Shown in pieces: positions 1 through 7,434 of a stretch of DNA of 64,000 bases (position 1 is the stretch's first letter; each line of letters begins with the position of its first letter). The stretch is from Sphingomonas sanguinis NBRC 13937 (GTDB lineage Bacteria > Pseudomonadota > Alphaproteobacteria > Sphingomonadales > Sphingomonadaceae). The notes below the pieces were generated by a model. The model was not told where the DNA came from, did not search any database, and saw only the letters and a program-made list of their open reading frames with translations. Location of the stretch: positions 1 through 64,000 of the forward strand of contig NZ_BCTY01000012.1 in assembly GCF_001591005.1 (NCBI RefSeq). Direction: 5' to 3'. A program made the translations under genes and the position numbers.

Positions 1-1
1 T

Positions 2-982
2 TACCTAAAGCTTGGTCAGCACGGAGATGATGTTCGCGCCCTTCAAAATAAGCTGAAGGTCTTCGTACCTGAGGTCGAAGTTGATGGACGCTTTGGTCCT
101 CGAACAGAGCGCGCCGTGCGCATAGCCCAGCGTCGGCTTGGGTTATTTCCGCCAGACGGCATAGCAGGGCCAAAGACATTGGGCGCGCTGTTTGCCCAAA
201 AGTCTGTAAAAGCCAATGCGACCGGTCAGCCTTCTGCCTTAACCCAGATGATGGGCACGCTAAAGGCTGCGGAGGATGCCATTTTGGCCTGGGTCAAGAA
301 GCAGTTCGCTGGACCCCAGATCGTTCCAGTCTCCATTCGACCCGCCGTGCAACCCGCTTTGCGGCGAGCGGAGTATCAGCCCGTTCAGCCGGGCACGGTC
401 GCGCCTGTGGCGGGCATGCGGATGTCGGCGCAGGGGCGACTCTTCATTGTCCGCCATGAAACGCAGCCTGGGGTCAGCAATCGCCTTCATCACCCCAGTA
501 TGGGGAGTGGTGTTACACTCGGTCCGGGATACGATATGAAAGACCGTAGTCGGGCGCAGGTCGCCAATGATCTGAAATCCATCTTTGGGGTCGATCCCGC
601 TGCCGCTGAACGCGTTGCGGAAGGGGCAGGGAAAAGTGGCCGTGCGGCGGGTGATTTCGTTCGCGTCAACAAGGACGCGATCAATCTGTCCGACACGCAA
701 CAGGCCGCCCTACTGGCCAACATTGTCGGGCACTATGAAGCCATGGTGCGGCGCGCGATCAAAATCCCTCTGCACCAATATGAATTCGATGCGCTGGTTT
801 CTTATGCCTATAATCCCGGCGGTGGATGGAAAAGGACTACTGCTTTGATCAACCAACATCGTCCGAAAGATGCTGCGGTCGAACTGTCAAAGCACGTCTA
901 TTCCCGCGGGCAGAGGATCAAGAGTCTGGTAGTGCGCCGGGCTGCTGAAACACAGATGCTATTATATGGGGAATATCATTGA
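2..982 (+). CDS. Peptidoglycan-binding muramidase, 5' end outside window
   Basis: The frame is open from base 2, so the gene begins upstream of the window; the GTG at 116 is internal. The first ~60 visible residues form a PG_binding_1 domain (LKLGQHGDDVRALQNKL, then VDGRFGPRTERAV). A linker follows, then a C-terminal muramidase domain of the GH24/pesticin-like lysozyme type: a probable catalytic Glu in RHETQPG and the downstream SGVTLGPGYDM block, which matches the conserved Thr/Gly segment of that fold. Its role would be to cleave the glycan backbone of peptidoglycan. No signal peptide is visible because the N-terminus is missing. The stop overlaps the next ORF as TGATG, so the two are translationally coupled. 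Base composition looks less GC-rich than the genes to the right, hinting at phage or transferred origin. Enzyme class is well supported; phage endolysin versus secreted effector is not resolved. Confidence 0.82.
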   Translation, partial: YLKLGQHGDDVRALQNKLKVFVPEVEVDGRFGPRTERAVRIAQRRLGLFPPDGIAGPKTLGALFAQKSVKANATGQPSALTQMMGTLKAAEDAILAWVKKQFAGPQIVPVSIRPAVQPALRRAEYQPVQPGTVAPVAGMRMSAQGRLFIVRHETQPGVSNRLHHPSMGSGVTLGPGYDMKDRSRAQVANDLKSIFGVDPAAAERVAEGAGKSGRAAGDFVRVNKDAINLSDTQQAALLANIVGHYEAMVRRAIKIPLHQYEFDALVSYAYNPGGGWKRTTALINQHRPKDAAVELSKHVYSRGQRIKSLVVRRAAETQMLLYGEYH

Positions 983-1476
983 TGACCATGTTCTTGGCCT
1001 GCGGTGCTTCCGCTGTACTGATTTTGGCAGGGTGTAGTTCGGCTTCTGATCAGCCCGGAAATACCACGCCAGTTGAGCGGCCCTCCGGGGTGGTGGCCGG
1101 CGCATCGTCGATGCGGCCGAGCCAATCGACGCGGCCAGCCTCGTCTGCCACGGCTGCTGATCAGATTTTTGCGCATCAGCTCGAGAGCTTGTTGGTAGGA
1201 CATGCGACCCTGGACAATGCGGCCGTGACGGGGGTCCGAGCGATCGACAAATGTCACACGACGTTCGTAACGGCGAAAGGCGAAACGAACATCGATTGGA
1301 CCAAGGCTGGCAACCTTGCTCCGCGCGATGGAAATGGGCGAGAAATAAGCCGGTTGCCGTCTGCGTCCGGATGGCATGAGATGTCTGTTCCGCTTGGTGA
1401 ATGGCCTGAGCCAGCAGGCAATGTCGCCAATCGTTCCAGCGGTGCGTTCGGACAACTTGCTACCGAATGCGCTTGA
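982..1476 (+). CDS. Small lipoprotein coupled to the muramidase
   Basis: ATG at 982 shares its A with the TGA of the muramidase (TGATG), which decides the start over the TTG at 979. The N-terminus is a lipoprotein signal: a hydrophobic run followed by the lipobox LAGC at about residues 16-19. A Pro/Ser/Thr-rich linker follows, then a domain of roughly 100 residues that I do not recognise, with two further cysteines (in IDKCHTT and ATECA) that could form a disulphide. Overlapping expression with a peptidoglycan hydrolase suggests a spanin-like, inhibitor or immunity role, but that is inference. It shares the weaker GC bias of its neighbour. Confidence 0.7.
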   Translation: MTMFLACGASAVLILAGCSSASDQPGNTTPVERPSGVVAGASSMRPSQSTRPASSATAADQIFAHQLESLLVGHATLDNAAVTGVRAIDKCHTTFVTAKGETNIDWTKAGNLAPRDGNGREISRLPSASGWHEMSVPLGEWPEPAGNVANRSSGAFGQLATECA

Positions 1477-1610
1477 TCGAGGTTTGGATGTGCCGTCATT
1501 AGGATACCGAAGTCCTCGTTGAGATGCGCGCTTAATGCTGCGGCGCTGTGGGCAGGCACTCCGCTTTGTTGGTTTCCCTGCCCGCCAATCATCCCTATGT
1601 GACAGGCATC

Positions 1611-2858
1611 ATGTCCGAATCCCGTTCCGCTGATCCGGTGACGCCCGTCACCGCCGAACCCCTGGGCGCGCCGATCGGTTTTGTCGAGTTCGTCCTGCTG
1701 ATCGCCGCGCTGATGGCGTTGACCGCGCTCGGCATCGATTCGATGCTTCCGGCGCTGCCCGCCATCGGGGAGGCGCTGGGGGCCTCGCCCGCCGCGCGGC
1801 CGTTCGTCGTTACCGCCTTCCTGATCGGGTTCGGGGTGGCGCAGCTGATCCATGGGCCGCTGGCCGATCGTTATGGGCGGCGGCGGGTGCTGATCGTCGC
1901 GCTGGTCATCTATATCGTCACCAACGGTTTGGCGGCGGTCGCGGCGAGTTTTCCGCTGCTGCTCGCCGCACGGATCTGTGCCGGGGCGGCGATCGCGGCG
2001 ACGCGGGTGGCGACGGTGGCGCTGGTTCGCGACTGTTATCACGGGCGCGCGATGGCGCAGGTCATGTCGATCGCCTTCATGGTGTTCATGATCGTGCCGA
2101 TCCTGGCGCCTGCGTTCGGCGAGCTGGTGCTGCTGTTCGGCAATTGGCGGCTGATCTTCTGGGTGATCGCGGGGCTCGCCACGCTGGTGCTGGGGTGGTT
2201 CGCGCTGCGGATGCCCGAGACGCTGGCGGCCGAGGCGCAACTGCCCATCTCGCTGTCGCGCATCGCCAGCGGGTGGCGCGAGACGCTGAGCGATCGGCTG
2301 TCGCTGGGCTATACGCTGGCGGCGACGGCGCTGATGGCGGCGTTGTACGGTTATCTCAATTCGATCCAGCCGATCATGGCGGTGACCTTCGGGCGCGAAA
2401 AGTTGCTCGCGCTGATCTTTGCGACGACGTCGGTCACCATGGCGGCGGCCAACCTGCTCAACTCGCGGATCGTCATGCGACTGGGTACGCGGCTGATCAG
2501 CCATAGCTCGGTTGCTATCCTGATCGCGGTGGCGGCGGTTCATCTGGTGATTGCGCGCTTCGGCGGGGAATCGCTGATCGTCTTTGCGGTGCTGCAGGCG
2601 ATCACCATGGCGTGTTTCGGCCTGGCGACCTCCAACTTCTCGGCGATGGCGATGGAGAATATGGGGCGGATCGCCGGAACCGCCTCCAGCGTACAGGGCT
2701 TTGCCAGCGTGACCATCGGCTCGCTGGTCGGGGCCGGCATCGGCCAGGCGTTCGACGGGACCACCCAGCCGCTGACCCTGGGCTTTCTGATCGCCGGGAT
2801 CGCGGCCTTTGCCTTCGTCTTCGTGACCGAGCGCGGGCGGATGTTCCGCCCCGCCTGA
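1611..2858 (+). CDS. MFS drug exporter, Bcr/CflA family
   Basis: A 415-residue inner-membrane protein with about 12 hydrophobic segments. The loop 2-3 signature GPLADRYGRRRVL is the classic MFS motif, and the N-terminal LTALGIDSMLPALPAIG is typical of the Bcr/CflA branch of 12-TM drug:proton antiporters. I chose the ATG at 1611 (MSESRS) because the upstream in-frame ATG at 1548 adds 21 residues unlike any MFS N-terminus. It stands alone, with a new unit starting 78 bp downstream. The substrate cannot be told from sequence; efflux of small antibiotics or metabolites is the family norm. Confidence 0.85.
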   Translation: MSESRSADPVTPVTAEPLGAPIGFVEFVLLIAALMALTALGIDSMLPALPAIGEALGASPAARPFVVTAFLIGFGVAQLIHGPLADRYGRRRVLIVALVIYIVTNGLAAVAASFPLLLAARICAGAAIAATRVATVALVRDCYHGRAMAQVMSIAFMVFMIVPILAPAFGELVLLFGNWRLIFWVIAGLATLVLGWFALRMPETLAAEAQLPISLSRIASGWRETLSDRLSLGYTLAATALMAALYGYLNSIQPIMAVTFGREKLLALIFATTSVTMAAANLLNSRIVMRLGTRLISHSSVAILIAVAAVHLVIARFGGESLIVFAVLQAITMACFGLATSNFSAMAMENMGRIAGTASSVQGFASVTIGSLVGAGIGQAFDGTTQPLTLGFLIAGIAAFAFVFVTERGRMFRPA

Positions 2859-2936
2859 GGCGGGCCTGAAACGCGGCCGGGGAACCGCCCGGCCAACCCC
2901 ACCGTTCCACCCTCCATAGTTCAAGAGGAGGCAGCG

Positions 2937-3278
2937 ATGGGCGGACATCAGGTTCCCAGTCATGGACCCGGCGACGATGGCTGGGACGAGGAAGGTTATG
3001 ACGAGAGCCAGCGTGCCGAAATCCTGGAGGTGACGCGTGACGGCCCCAGCGACGGCGTGCTGCTGACCGATCTCGAACCCGATCTGGGCGATGACAGCGT
3101 GGAGGACGAGCCGATCGGCGAGCTCGACATGGACTCCGAAGAGGTCGGGACGAGCGACGCCTCGGTCGACATGGACGCCGAGGACGTCGACGAGGACGAT
3201 CTCCAGGAGGATTTCGAGGACGATACAGTCGCGGACGGCGATATCGACGAGGCCGATGACGCCGCGCTGCGGCCATGA
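2937..3278 (+). CDS. Highly acidic protein of unknown function
   Basis: 113 residues with 28 Asp and 16 Glu (39% acidic), no Lys, no Cys and only three Arg, so it should be strongly negative and probably disordered. There is no signal peptide or membrane segment. A good ribosome site (AAGAGGAGGC) precedes the ATG. Its TGA overlaps the next ATG (ATGATGA), so it is coupled to the MliC-like lipoprotein gene. I do not recognise the family. The acidity is consistent with a cation-binding or nucleic-acid-mimic role, but nothing in the sequence proves either. Confidence 0.7.
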   Translation: MGGHQVPSHGPGDDGWDEEGYDESQRAEILEVTRDGPSDGVLLTDLEPDLGDDSVEDEPIGELDMDSEEVGTSDASVDMDAEDVDEDDLQEDFEDDTVADGDIDEADDAALRP

Positions 3279-3601
3279 TGCGCTTGCCCGTTGCCTTGTC
3301 GGCGGGAGGGTTGGTGCTGATGGGCTGTTCGACGCTGCCCGACATGCGCGCGGGTCTGCCATCGATGGTGTCCCGGAATTTCCAGTGCGACAATGGCAGC
3401 CGTTTCTGGGTGCGCTTCGACAATCGCAATGACAGCGCGTTGATGCGCCTCGACGACGATCTGGAGATCCGCTTGGCGGGCCAGCCCGTGGCCTCGGGTA
3501 TCCATTACACCGGCTTCGGCCATGACCTGCGCGGCAAGGGGGGTGAGGTTGTTTTGACACGCCCCACCGGCGATTCTCTGCGCTGCACCGCGATGGGTTG
3601 A
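3275..3601 (+). CDS. MliC-like lysozyme-inhibitor lipoprotein
   Basis: 108 residues. The N-terminus is a lipoprotein signal with lipobox LMGC at residues 15-18. The mature part matches the MliC/PliC fold in layout: a first cysteine in FQCDNG, short beta strands ending VRFDN and ALMRLDDD, then GKGGEVVLTRPTGDSLRC and a last cysteine near the C-terminus. Family members sit in the outer membrane facing the periplasm and block C-type lysozyme. The start overlaps the stop of the acidic ORF, so both are one operon. A lysozyme inhibitor 2 kb from a muramidase gene is suggestive, but MliC inhibits C-type enzymes, not GH24. Confidence 0.72.
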   Translation: MMRLPVALSAGGLVLMGCSTLPDMRAGLPSMVSRNFQCDNGSRFWVRFDNRNDSALMRLDDDLEIRLAGQPVASGIHYTGFGHDLRGKGGEVVLTRPTGDSLRCTAMG

Positions 3602-3832
3602 CCGGCCGGGGCGGAATAGCGGCCGAAAAGTGGCGGAAAACCGCCATTGCCGCATTCCGCCCCCATTTAGTTCATGTTGGTGACAGGAACTGTGGTTTTC
3701 CTGACACAGGTCCCGACAAGGCGACCAAAAAAGTCGATTGTCGTGCAACCCATGGCGATTTTACCGGTTAAGCGGGCCTGGGCTGAGCGGTTCGATCCGC
3801 CGCCCCACATAGAAAAAAGAAGGGTATCTCGT

Positions 3833-4465
3833 ATGCGTAAGCTTTCCATCGTCGCCGCTGCGGCGGCTGCGTTCGTTGCCGTGCCTGCCATGGCGCAGGA
3901 CATGAACACCACCGACACCGCGGCGGCTCCGGCGCCCGCAGCGACCGCTCCCGACGGCACCCGCGCCTTCGGTATCGAGCCTTATGTCGCGATCATGGGT
4001 GGTTGGGAGCAGTTCGATCGCCAGTCGGTCGCTGGCATCCCCGCTCAGCCCAAGGGCTACAACCTGGACGGCGCGCTGGTCGAGGGCATCGTCGGTGCCA
4101 ACATCCCGCTGGGCCCCGTGTTCGTCGGTGCCGAGGGCTCGGTCGCCAAGGGCGTGTCGGGTGACATCGACTGGCAGTATGGCGCCTATGGCCGCGCGGG
4201 CTTCCGCGCCGGTGAGAGCGGCCTGTTCTATGGCAAGGTCGGCTATCGCTGGAACAACTTCCATAACTTCGCTCCGGGCGTCGCTGGCGACCTGAAGCGT
4301 GACTATCACGGCACCGTGTACGGCGTCGGCGCCGAAGTCGGCCCGAAGGACATCGGTCTGGGCGGCCTGACCGGCAACTCGGGTCTGCGCCTGCGCATGG
4401 AAGTTTCGACCTTCGACGACGCGCATTCGTTCCGCCCGATGGCGGGTGTCGTCGCACACTTCTGA
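3833..4465 (+). CDS. Outer-membrane beta-barrel protein
   Basis: 210 residues. The start is the ATG at 3833 with AGAAGGG ahead of it; it opens a Sec signal (MRKLSIV, Ala-rich core, cleavage after AMAQ). The earlier in-frame ATG at 3674 would put the signal peptide in the middle. After a Thr/Ala/Pro linker come alternating aromatic/polar strands of an OmpA/OmpW-like eight-stranded barrel (PYVAIMGGWEQF, GAYGRAGFRAG, GLFYGKVGYRW, LRLRMEVSTF), ending in HF with the C-terminal Phe used by the Bam machinery. The specific function is unknown. A strong terminator follows at 4498. Confidence 0.82.
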   Translation: MRKLSIVAAAAAAFVAVPAMAQDMNTTDTAAAPAPAATAPDGTRAFGIEPYVAIMGGWEQFDRQSVAGIPAQPKGYNLDGALVEGIVGANIPLGPVFVGAEGSVAKGVSGDIDWQYGAYGRAGFRAGESGLFYGKVGYRWNNFHNFAPGVAGDLKRDYHGTVYGVGAEVGPKDIGLGGLTGNSGLRLRMEVSTFDDAHSFRPMAGVVAHF

Positions 4466-4497
4466 TCCCTTTCGGGGTCCAGTTGGCGTAAAGGAAT

Positions 4498-4530
4498 GGG
4501 GTTCGGCAGCGATGCCGGACCCCGTTTTCT
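4498..4530 (+). terminator. Rho-independent terminator of the barrel gene
   Basis: GGGGTTCGGCA pairs with TGCCGGACCCC (11 bp, one G-U) around the loop GCGA and is followed by GTTTTCTT. It lies 32 bp after the barrel stop codon. The ATG at 4512, sometimes a candidate start for the next gene, is inside this hairpin. Confidence 0.85.
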
Positions 4531-4559
4531 TATGCGCCGTCGATGCCCATATCGTGGCG

Positions 4560-4892
4560 ATGGTCGGACGGGTGAAACGCAAGGCGGGTTTGCTGGCCGC
4601 CGCCGAACGGATGGCGGTTGGCGAGACGCCGGTCTGTGCAATGTGCGAGCGGCCGCTGGGCGTGAAGGTGGAATGGCACCACCCGGTGCCCAAGAGCGAG
4701 GGTGGCCGCGAGACAGTGCCGGTGCATCCGATCTGCCACCGGACGATTCATGCGACGTTGAGCAACGCGGACCTGGCGCGGGGCTATTCCGACTTTACGG
4801 TGCTGCGCGGGCACCCGGATATGGTGCGGTTCCTGCGTTGGATCGCCGGGAAACCGGCGGATTTCCATGCGCCGACGCGGGCTGGTCGGTGA
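4560..4892 (+). CDS. HNH endonuclease-domain protein
   Basis: About 110 residues. A zinc-knuckle CxxC (CAMC) is followed by the HNH core EWHHPVPKSEGG and then HPICHRTIHA, giving both the H-H pair and the final His. This is the small stand-alone HNH type that cuts or nicks DNA and holds one divalent metal. Start choice is uncertain: ATG 4512 lies in the terminator hairpin of the previous gene, so I prefer ATG 4560 (MVGRVKRKAG), with GTG 4554 also possible; none has a strong ribosome site. It could be a housekeeping DNA-repair or restriction-related nuclease; no partner methylase is nearby. Confidence 0.75.
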   Translation: MVGRVKRKAGLLAAAERMAVGETPVCAMCERPLGVKVEWHHPVPKSEGGRETVPVHPICHRTIHATLSNADLARGYSDFTVLRGHPDMVRFLRWIAGKPADFHAPTRAGR

Positions 4893-4932
4893 TTTCGGTT
4901 CACGCGAAGCCGCGATGACGCGAAGAGGTCGG

Positions 4933-5195
4933 TTCGCGCAGAGGCGCGGGGGGCGCAGAGAAGAAGTTTTTTTGGCGTGTTACACTCCCAATCCGTTTCA
5001 GCGGGAGTGTCGTTGAAGACCAAGCCATGAGGATCGCCGGTCAGGCGAGCGCTTGCGGCAAACAATTTGGGCCTTTGGCCCGAAAATAAGGGATGTGACG
5101 ACGCCCTTCCTTCGGTCTTCGACTCTCAGGATGAGGGGGGGGCAAGTCGAGGACTGCCACGTGCCCTTTCTGCGTCCTCCGCGCCTCTGCGCGAA
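4933..5195. repeat. Inverted pair of 28-bp repeat D, gene-free spacer
   Basis: Copies of the element with core GCGCAGAGGCGCGGAGG lie at 4933-4964 (plus sense) and 5170-5195 (minus sense) around about 205 bp with no gene. Flanking GCGAAGCCGCG-type sequence (about 4905-4925 and 5201-5221) extends the inversion. The spacer also holds an 8-bp hairpin (ACACTCCC/GGGAGTGT, about 4981-5009). Further copies lie near 50.2, 63.56 and 63.7 kb. Confidence 0.75.
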
Positions 5196-5223
5196 CCAAA
5201 TTTCTTCGCGGCTTCGCGCGAAC

Positions 5224-5253
5224 GAAAAAAGGGCGGACCGAAGCCCGCCCTTT
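5224..5253 (-). terminator. Terminator of nrdB
   Basis: Read on the minus strand, AAAGGGCGG pairs with CCGCCCTTT over a GCTTCGGT loop and runs into TTTTTTC. It begins 6 bp after the nrdB stop codon and fits an intrinsic terminator. Confidence 0.88.
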
Positions 5254-5259
5254 CGAGGA

Positions 5260-6315
5260 TCACTCCGCCGCGACGCCCGCGGCCGAGAACATGTCGCCGG
5301 TTTCGCTCGGCTCTTCGTTGGCGGCCTTCGCGGTCTTCGCCTTCTGGCGGGTGTCGAACGCGTCCCAGACGTCGTTCCACTGGCCGCGCGTCGCCGCCTT
5401 GGAATATTCCGTCGCGCGCGTCTCGAAGAAGTTGGCGTGCTCGACGCCGTTGAGCAGCGGGGTCAGCCAGGGCAGGGGATGCTCGTCGATCATGTAGATC
5501 GGCTTCAGGCCCAGCTGCCCCAGGCGCCAGTCGGCAATGAAGCGGATATACTTCTTGATATCCTTGGCCGTCATGCCGCTGACCGGGCCCATCTCGAACG
5601 CCAGGTCGATGAAGTTGTCCTCCAGCCGCACCGTCGTCTGGCACTGGTCGGCGATGTCGTCCTTCACCGCCTTGGTCAGGCAGCCGCGCTCCTTGGTGAA
5701 GGCGTGGAACAGCTGGATGATCCCCTCGCAGTGCAGCGACTCGTCGCGCACCGACCAGGTGACGATCTGGCCCATACCCTTCATCTTGTTGAAGCGCGGG
5801 AAGTTCATCAGCATCGCGAAGGACGCGAACAGCTGCACGCCCTCGGTGAAGCCGCCGAACATGGCCAGCGTGCGCGCGATATCCTCGTCATTGTCGACGC
5901 CGAACTTCTGCAGATAGTCGTGCTTGTCCTTCATCTCGGCATATTCGAGGAAGGCGCCATATTCGCTCTCGGGCATGCCGATCGTGTCGAGCAGATGGCT
6001 GTACGCCGCGATGTGCACCGTCTCCATGTTGGAGAAGGCGGTCAGCATCATCTTGACCTCGGTCGGCTTGAACACCCGGCCATATTTCTCGTGATAGCAG
6101 TCCTGCACCTCGACATCCGCCTGGGTGAAGAAACGGAATATCTGGGTCAGCAGGTTGCGCTCGTGATCGGTCAGCTTCTGCGCCCAGTCGCGGCAATCCT
6201 CGCCCAGCGGCACCTCTTCGGGCAGCCAGTGGAGCTGTTGCTGACGCTTCCAGAACTCGAACGCCCAGGGATATTCGAAGGGCTTGTACTGCTTGGAGGC
6301 TTGAAGGAGGGACAT
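5260..6315 (-). CDS. nrdB: Ribonucleotide reductase class I beta subunit
   Basis: 351 residues; the small subunit that carries the di-iron/tyrosyl-radical cofactor for reducing NDPs to dNDPs together with NrdA. All six metal ligands can be placed: D67, E98, H101 (METVHIAAY), E158, and E192 and H195 (RDESLH). The radical tyrosine is Y105, exactly seven residues after the E98 ligand as in class Ia enzymes. The length is normal. It is the last gene of the nrd region and ends in its own terminator. Unusually, nrdA is not adjacent: three other ORFs lie between the two, so nrdB may need a promoter near 6.3-6.6 kb, although no NrdR-like site was found there. Confidence 0.97.
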   Translation of the reverse strand: MSLLQASKQYKPFEYPWAFEFWKRQQQLHWLPEEVPLGEDCRDWAQKLTDHERNLLTQIFRFFTQADVEVQDCYHEKYGRVFKPTEVKMMLTAFSNMETVHIAAYSHLLDTIGMPESEYGAFLEYAEMKDKHDYLQKFGVDNDEDIARTLAMFGGFTEGVQLFASFAMLMNFPRFNKMKGMGQIVTWSVRDESLHCEGIIQLFHAFTKERGCLTKAVKDDIADQCQTTVRLEDNFIDLAFEMGPVSGMTAKDIKKYIRFIADWRLGQLGLKPIYMIDEHPLPWLTPLLNGVEHANFFETRATEYSKAATRGQWNDVWDAFDTRQKAKTAKAANEEPSETGDMFSAAGVAAE

Positions 6316-6361
6316 GGGGGTTACTCCGGGTACGAATGAGATGAAGAGGGTGAAGGCCGGT

Positions 6362-6559
6362 TCAGCCGCTGCTCGCCCAGGAGCGCAGAGCGGTAGCGAA
6401 ACCGGCGAGAATGATCCCGCCCGTGGCGAACATGGTGCCCGCGATCAGCCGGGCATAACGGCCCTCGTCCGACTGCGGGCGGCGGAGTTGCAGCAGCAGC
6501 GTTGCACCGATCCCGGTTAACAGGGCGGCAACGCCGTACATGATCGTCGCCCCTGTCAT
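6362..6559 (-). CDS. Small two-segment membrane protein
   Basis: 65 residues from ATG 6559 (MTGATIMYG). There are two hydrophobic segments (IMYGVAALLTGIGATLLLQL and RLIAGTMFATGGIILAGFATAL) separated by a charged loop with RRPQSDEGR. It lies 46 bp upstream of nrdB on the same strand and may be cotranscribed with it. The family is not recognised. The ORF could extend to ATG 6616, but that would overlap the divergent gene's start. Confidence 0.6.
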   Translation of the reverse strand: MTGATIMYGVAALLTGIGATLLLQLRRPQSDEGRYARLIAGTMFATGGIILAGFATALRSWASSG

Positions 6560-6615
6560 GCGACCAATTCCGGGCTGGCGCGTTCCCAACCCGAACCCAA
6601 CACAGGAGACGAACA

Positions 6616-6867
6616 ATGGTCGATGTCAGCCAGATCAAGGAACATGCGGAAGTCGTCGGTGCGGATGGCGTCCATGTCGGGACCGTCGACCATGTCGAGG
6701 GCGACCGCATCAAGCTGACCAAGAACGACAGCCCCCAGACTCAGGACGGGCAGGGCGCCAAGCATCACTACCTGCCGATCGGCCTGGTCGCCGAGGTCGA
6801 AGGCAACACGGTGCGCCTGTCGGCGACCGCACAGAACGCCGTCGACGAGTTCGAAGAGGCGGAGTGA
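6616..6867 (+). CDS. DUF2171 domain protein
   Basis: 83 residues, with AGGAGACGAAC before the ATG. The pattern IKEHAEVVGADGVHVGTVDHVEGDRIKLTKND then HHYLPIGLVAEVEGNTVRLS is the PRC-barrel-like DUF2171 fold common in sphingomonads. It is a small soluble protein of unknown role, often stress-linked. It runs divergently from the small membrane protein and against the nrd genes. Repeat C starts 8 bp after its stop. Confidence 0.75.
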   Translation: MVDVSQIKEHAEVVGADGVHVGTVDHVEGDRIKLTKNDSPQTQDGQGAKHHYLPIGLVAEVEGNTVRLSATAQNAVDEFEEAE

Positions 6868-6874
6868 GCCATAC

Positions 6875-7054
6875 TTTCCCTCTCCCACCGGGAGAGGGAG
6901 GGAGCGCCCGTCAGGGCGCGGAAGGGTGAGGGTGGTGTCGTTCATGCGACGCCGCCCTTTTTCTTCGTGAGTGCGACACCCTCATCCTTCCCACGCGGCA
7001 TTGCCGCGCGGGCCCCTTCCTTCTCCCGGAGGGAGAAGGAGATTTGGGTGAGGA
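6875..7054. repeat. Palindromic repeat C, two inverted copies
   Basis: Copy C1 (6875-6931) reads CCCTCTCCCACCGGGAGAGGG, then a GCGCCCGTCAGGGCGC hairpin and GGAAGGGTGAGGG. Copy C2 (6977-7054) begins in the opposite sense with CACCCTCATCCTTCC and carries a CGCGGCATTGCCGCG hairpin, then TTCTCCCGGAGGGAGAA. The 3' end of the DUF559 gene is encoded in C2. Confidence 0.75.
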
Positions 7055-7373
7055 CCCCCTCGAGATTTTGCATCACGTCGGCGTTCGTCACGCGAACCGT
7101 CCGATACCCCTCGCGCATCATGAAATCTTCGCGCGACGCGTCATACCCTTCCGCGGCGGCGTGCGTATCGCCGTCGACCTCGATGACCAGCTTTTTGGAA
7201 AAGCACAGCATGTCGGCGAAGAAGGGTCCAAGAGGCGTCTGATGACGCCATTTCAAATACGGATAGGTTTCACGCAGCGCGCGAAGCAGACGGCGTTCGG
7301 GTTCGGACGCGTCGCGGCGGAGCTGGCGGGCGCGTTGCACCGTGCCGGAGTGATGATTGTCGTATTGACGCAC
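6942..7373 (-). CDS. DUF559 endonuclease-fold protein
   Basis: 143 residues from GTG 7373. It matches the DUF559 (Vsr/restriction-nuclease-like) family: RRDASEPERRLLRALR, FFADMLCFSKKLVIEVDGDTH (the PD-(D/E)xK-like D...ExD site), then REDFMMREGYRTVRVTNADV. The last ~30 residues (SLREKEGARAAMPRGKDEG) are simply translated repeat C2, and the start codon lies at the inner edge of repeat C3, so the coding region is a cassette bounded by repeats. It sits between nrdA and nrdB, with only 61 bp of repeat to the nrdA stop. The function of DUF559 proteins is not firmly known; insertion as a repeat-borne unit is my inference. Confidence 0.78.
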   Translation of the reverse strand: MRQYDNHHSGTVQRARQLRRDASEPERRLLRALRETYPYLKWRHQTPLGPFFADMLCFSKKLVIEVDGDTHAAAEGYDASREDFMMREGYRTVRVTNADVMQNLEGVLTQISFSLREKEGARAAMPRGKDEGVALTKKKGGVA

Positions 7374-7433
7374 ACCCTCACCCTTCCGCCGCTGCGCGGC
7401 TCCCTCCCTCTCCCGGGGGGAGAGGGAAATCAC
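7371..7433. repeat. Palindromic repeat C, third copy
   Basis: Reads CACCCTCACCCTTCC, then GCCGCTGCGCGGC and CCCTCTCCCGGGGGGAGAGGG. It ends one base before the nrdA stop codon and fills the whole gap between nrdA and the DUF559 start. Confidence 0.75.
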
Positions 7434-7434
7434 C

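Noticed and set aside
1254..3647. A long minus-strand frame across the exporter and the following genes
   Set aside because: It spans three well-supported plus-strand genes and their gaps, with Arg/His-rich nonsense, so it is an antisense frame.
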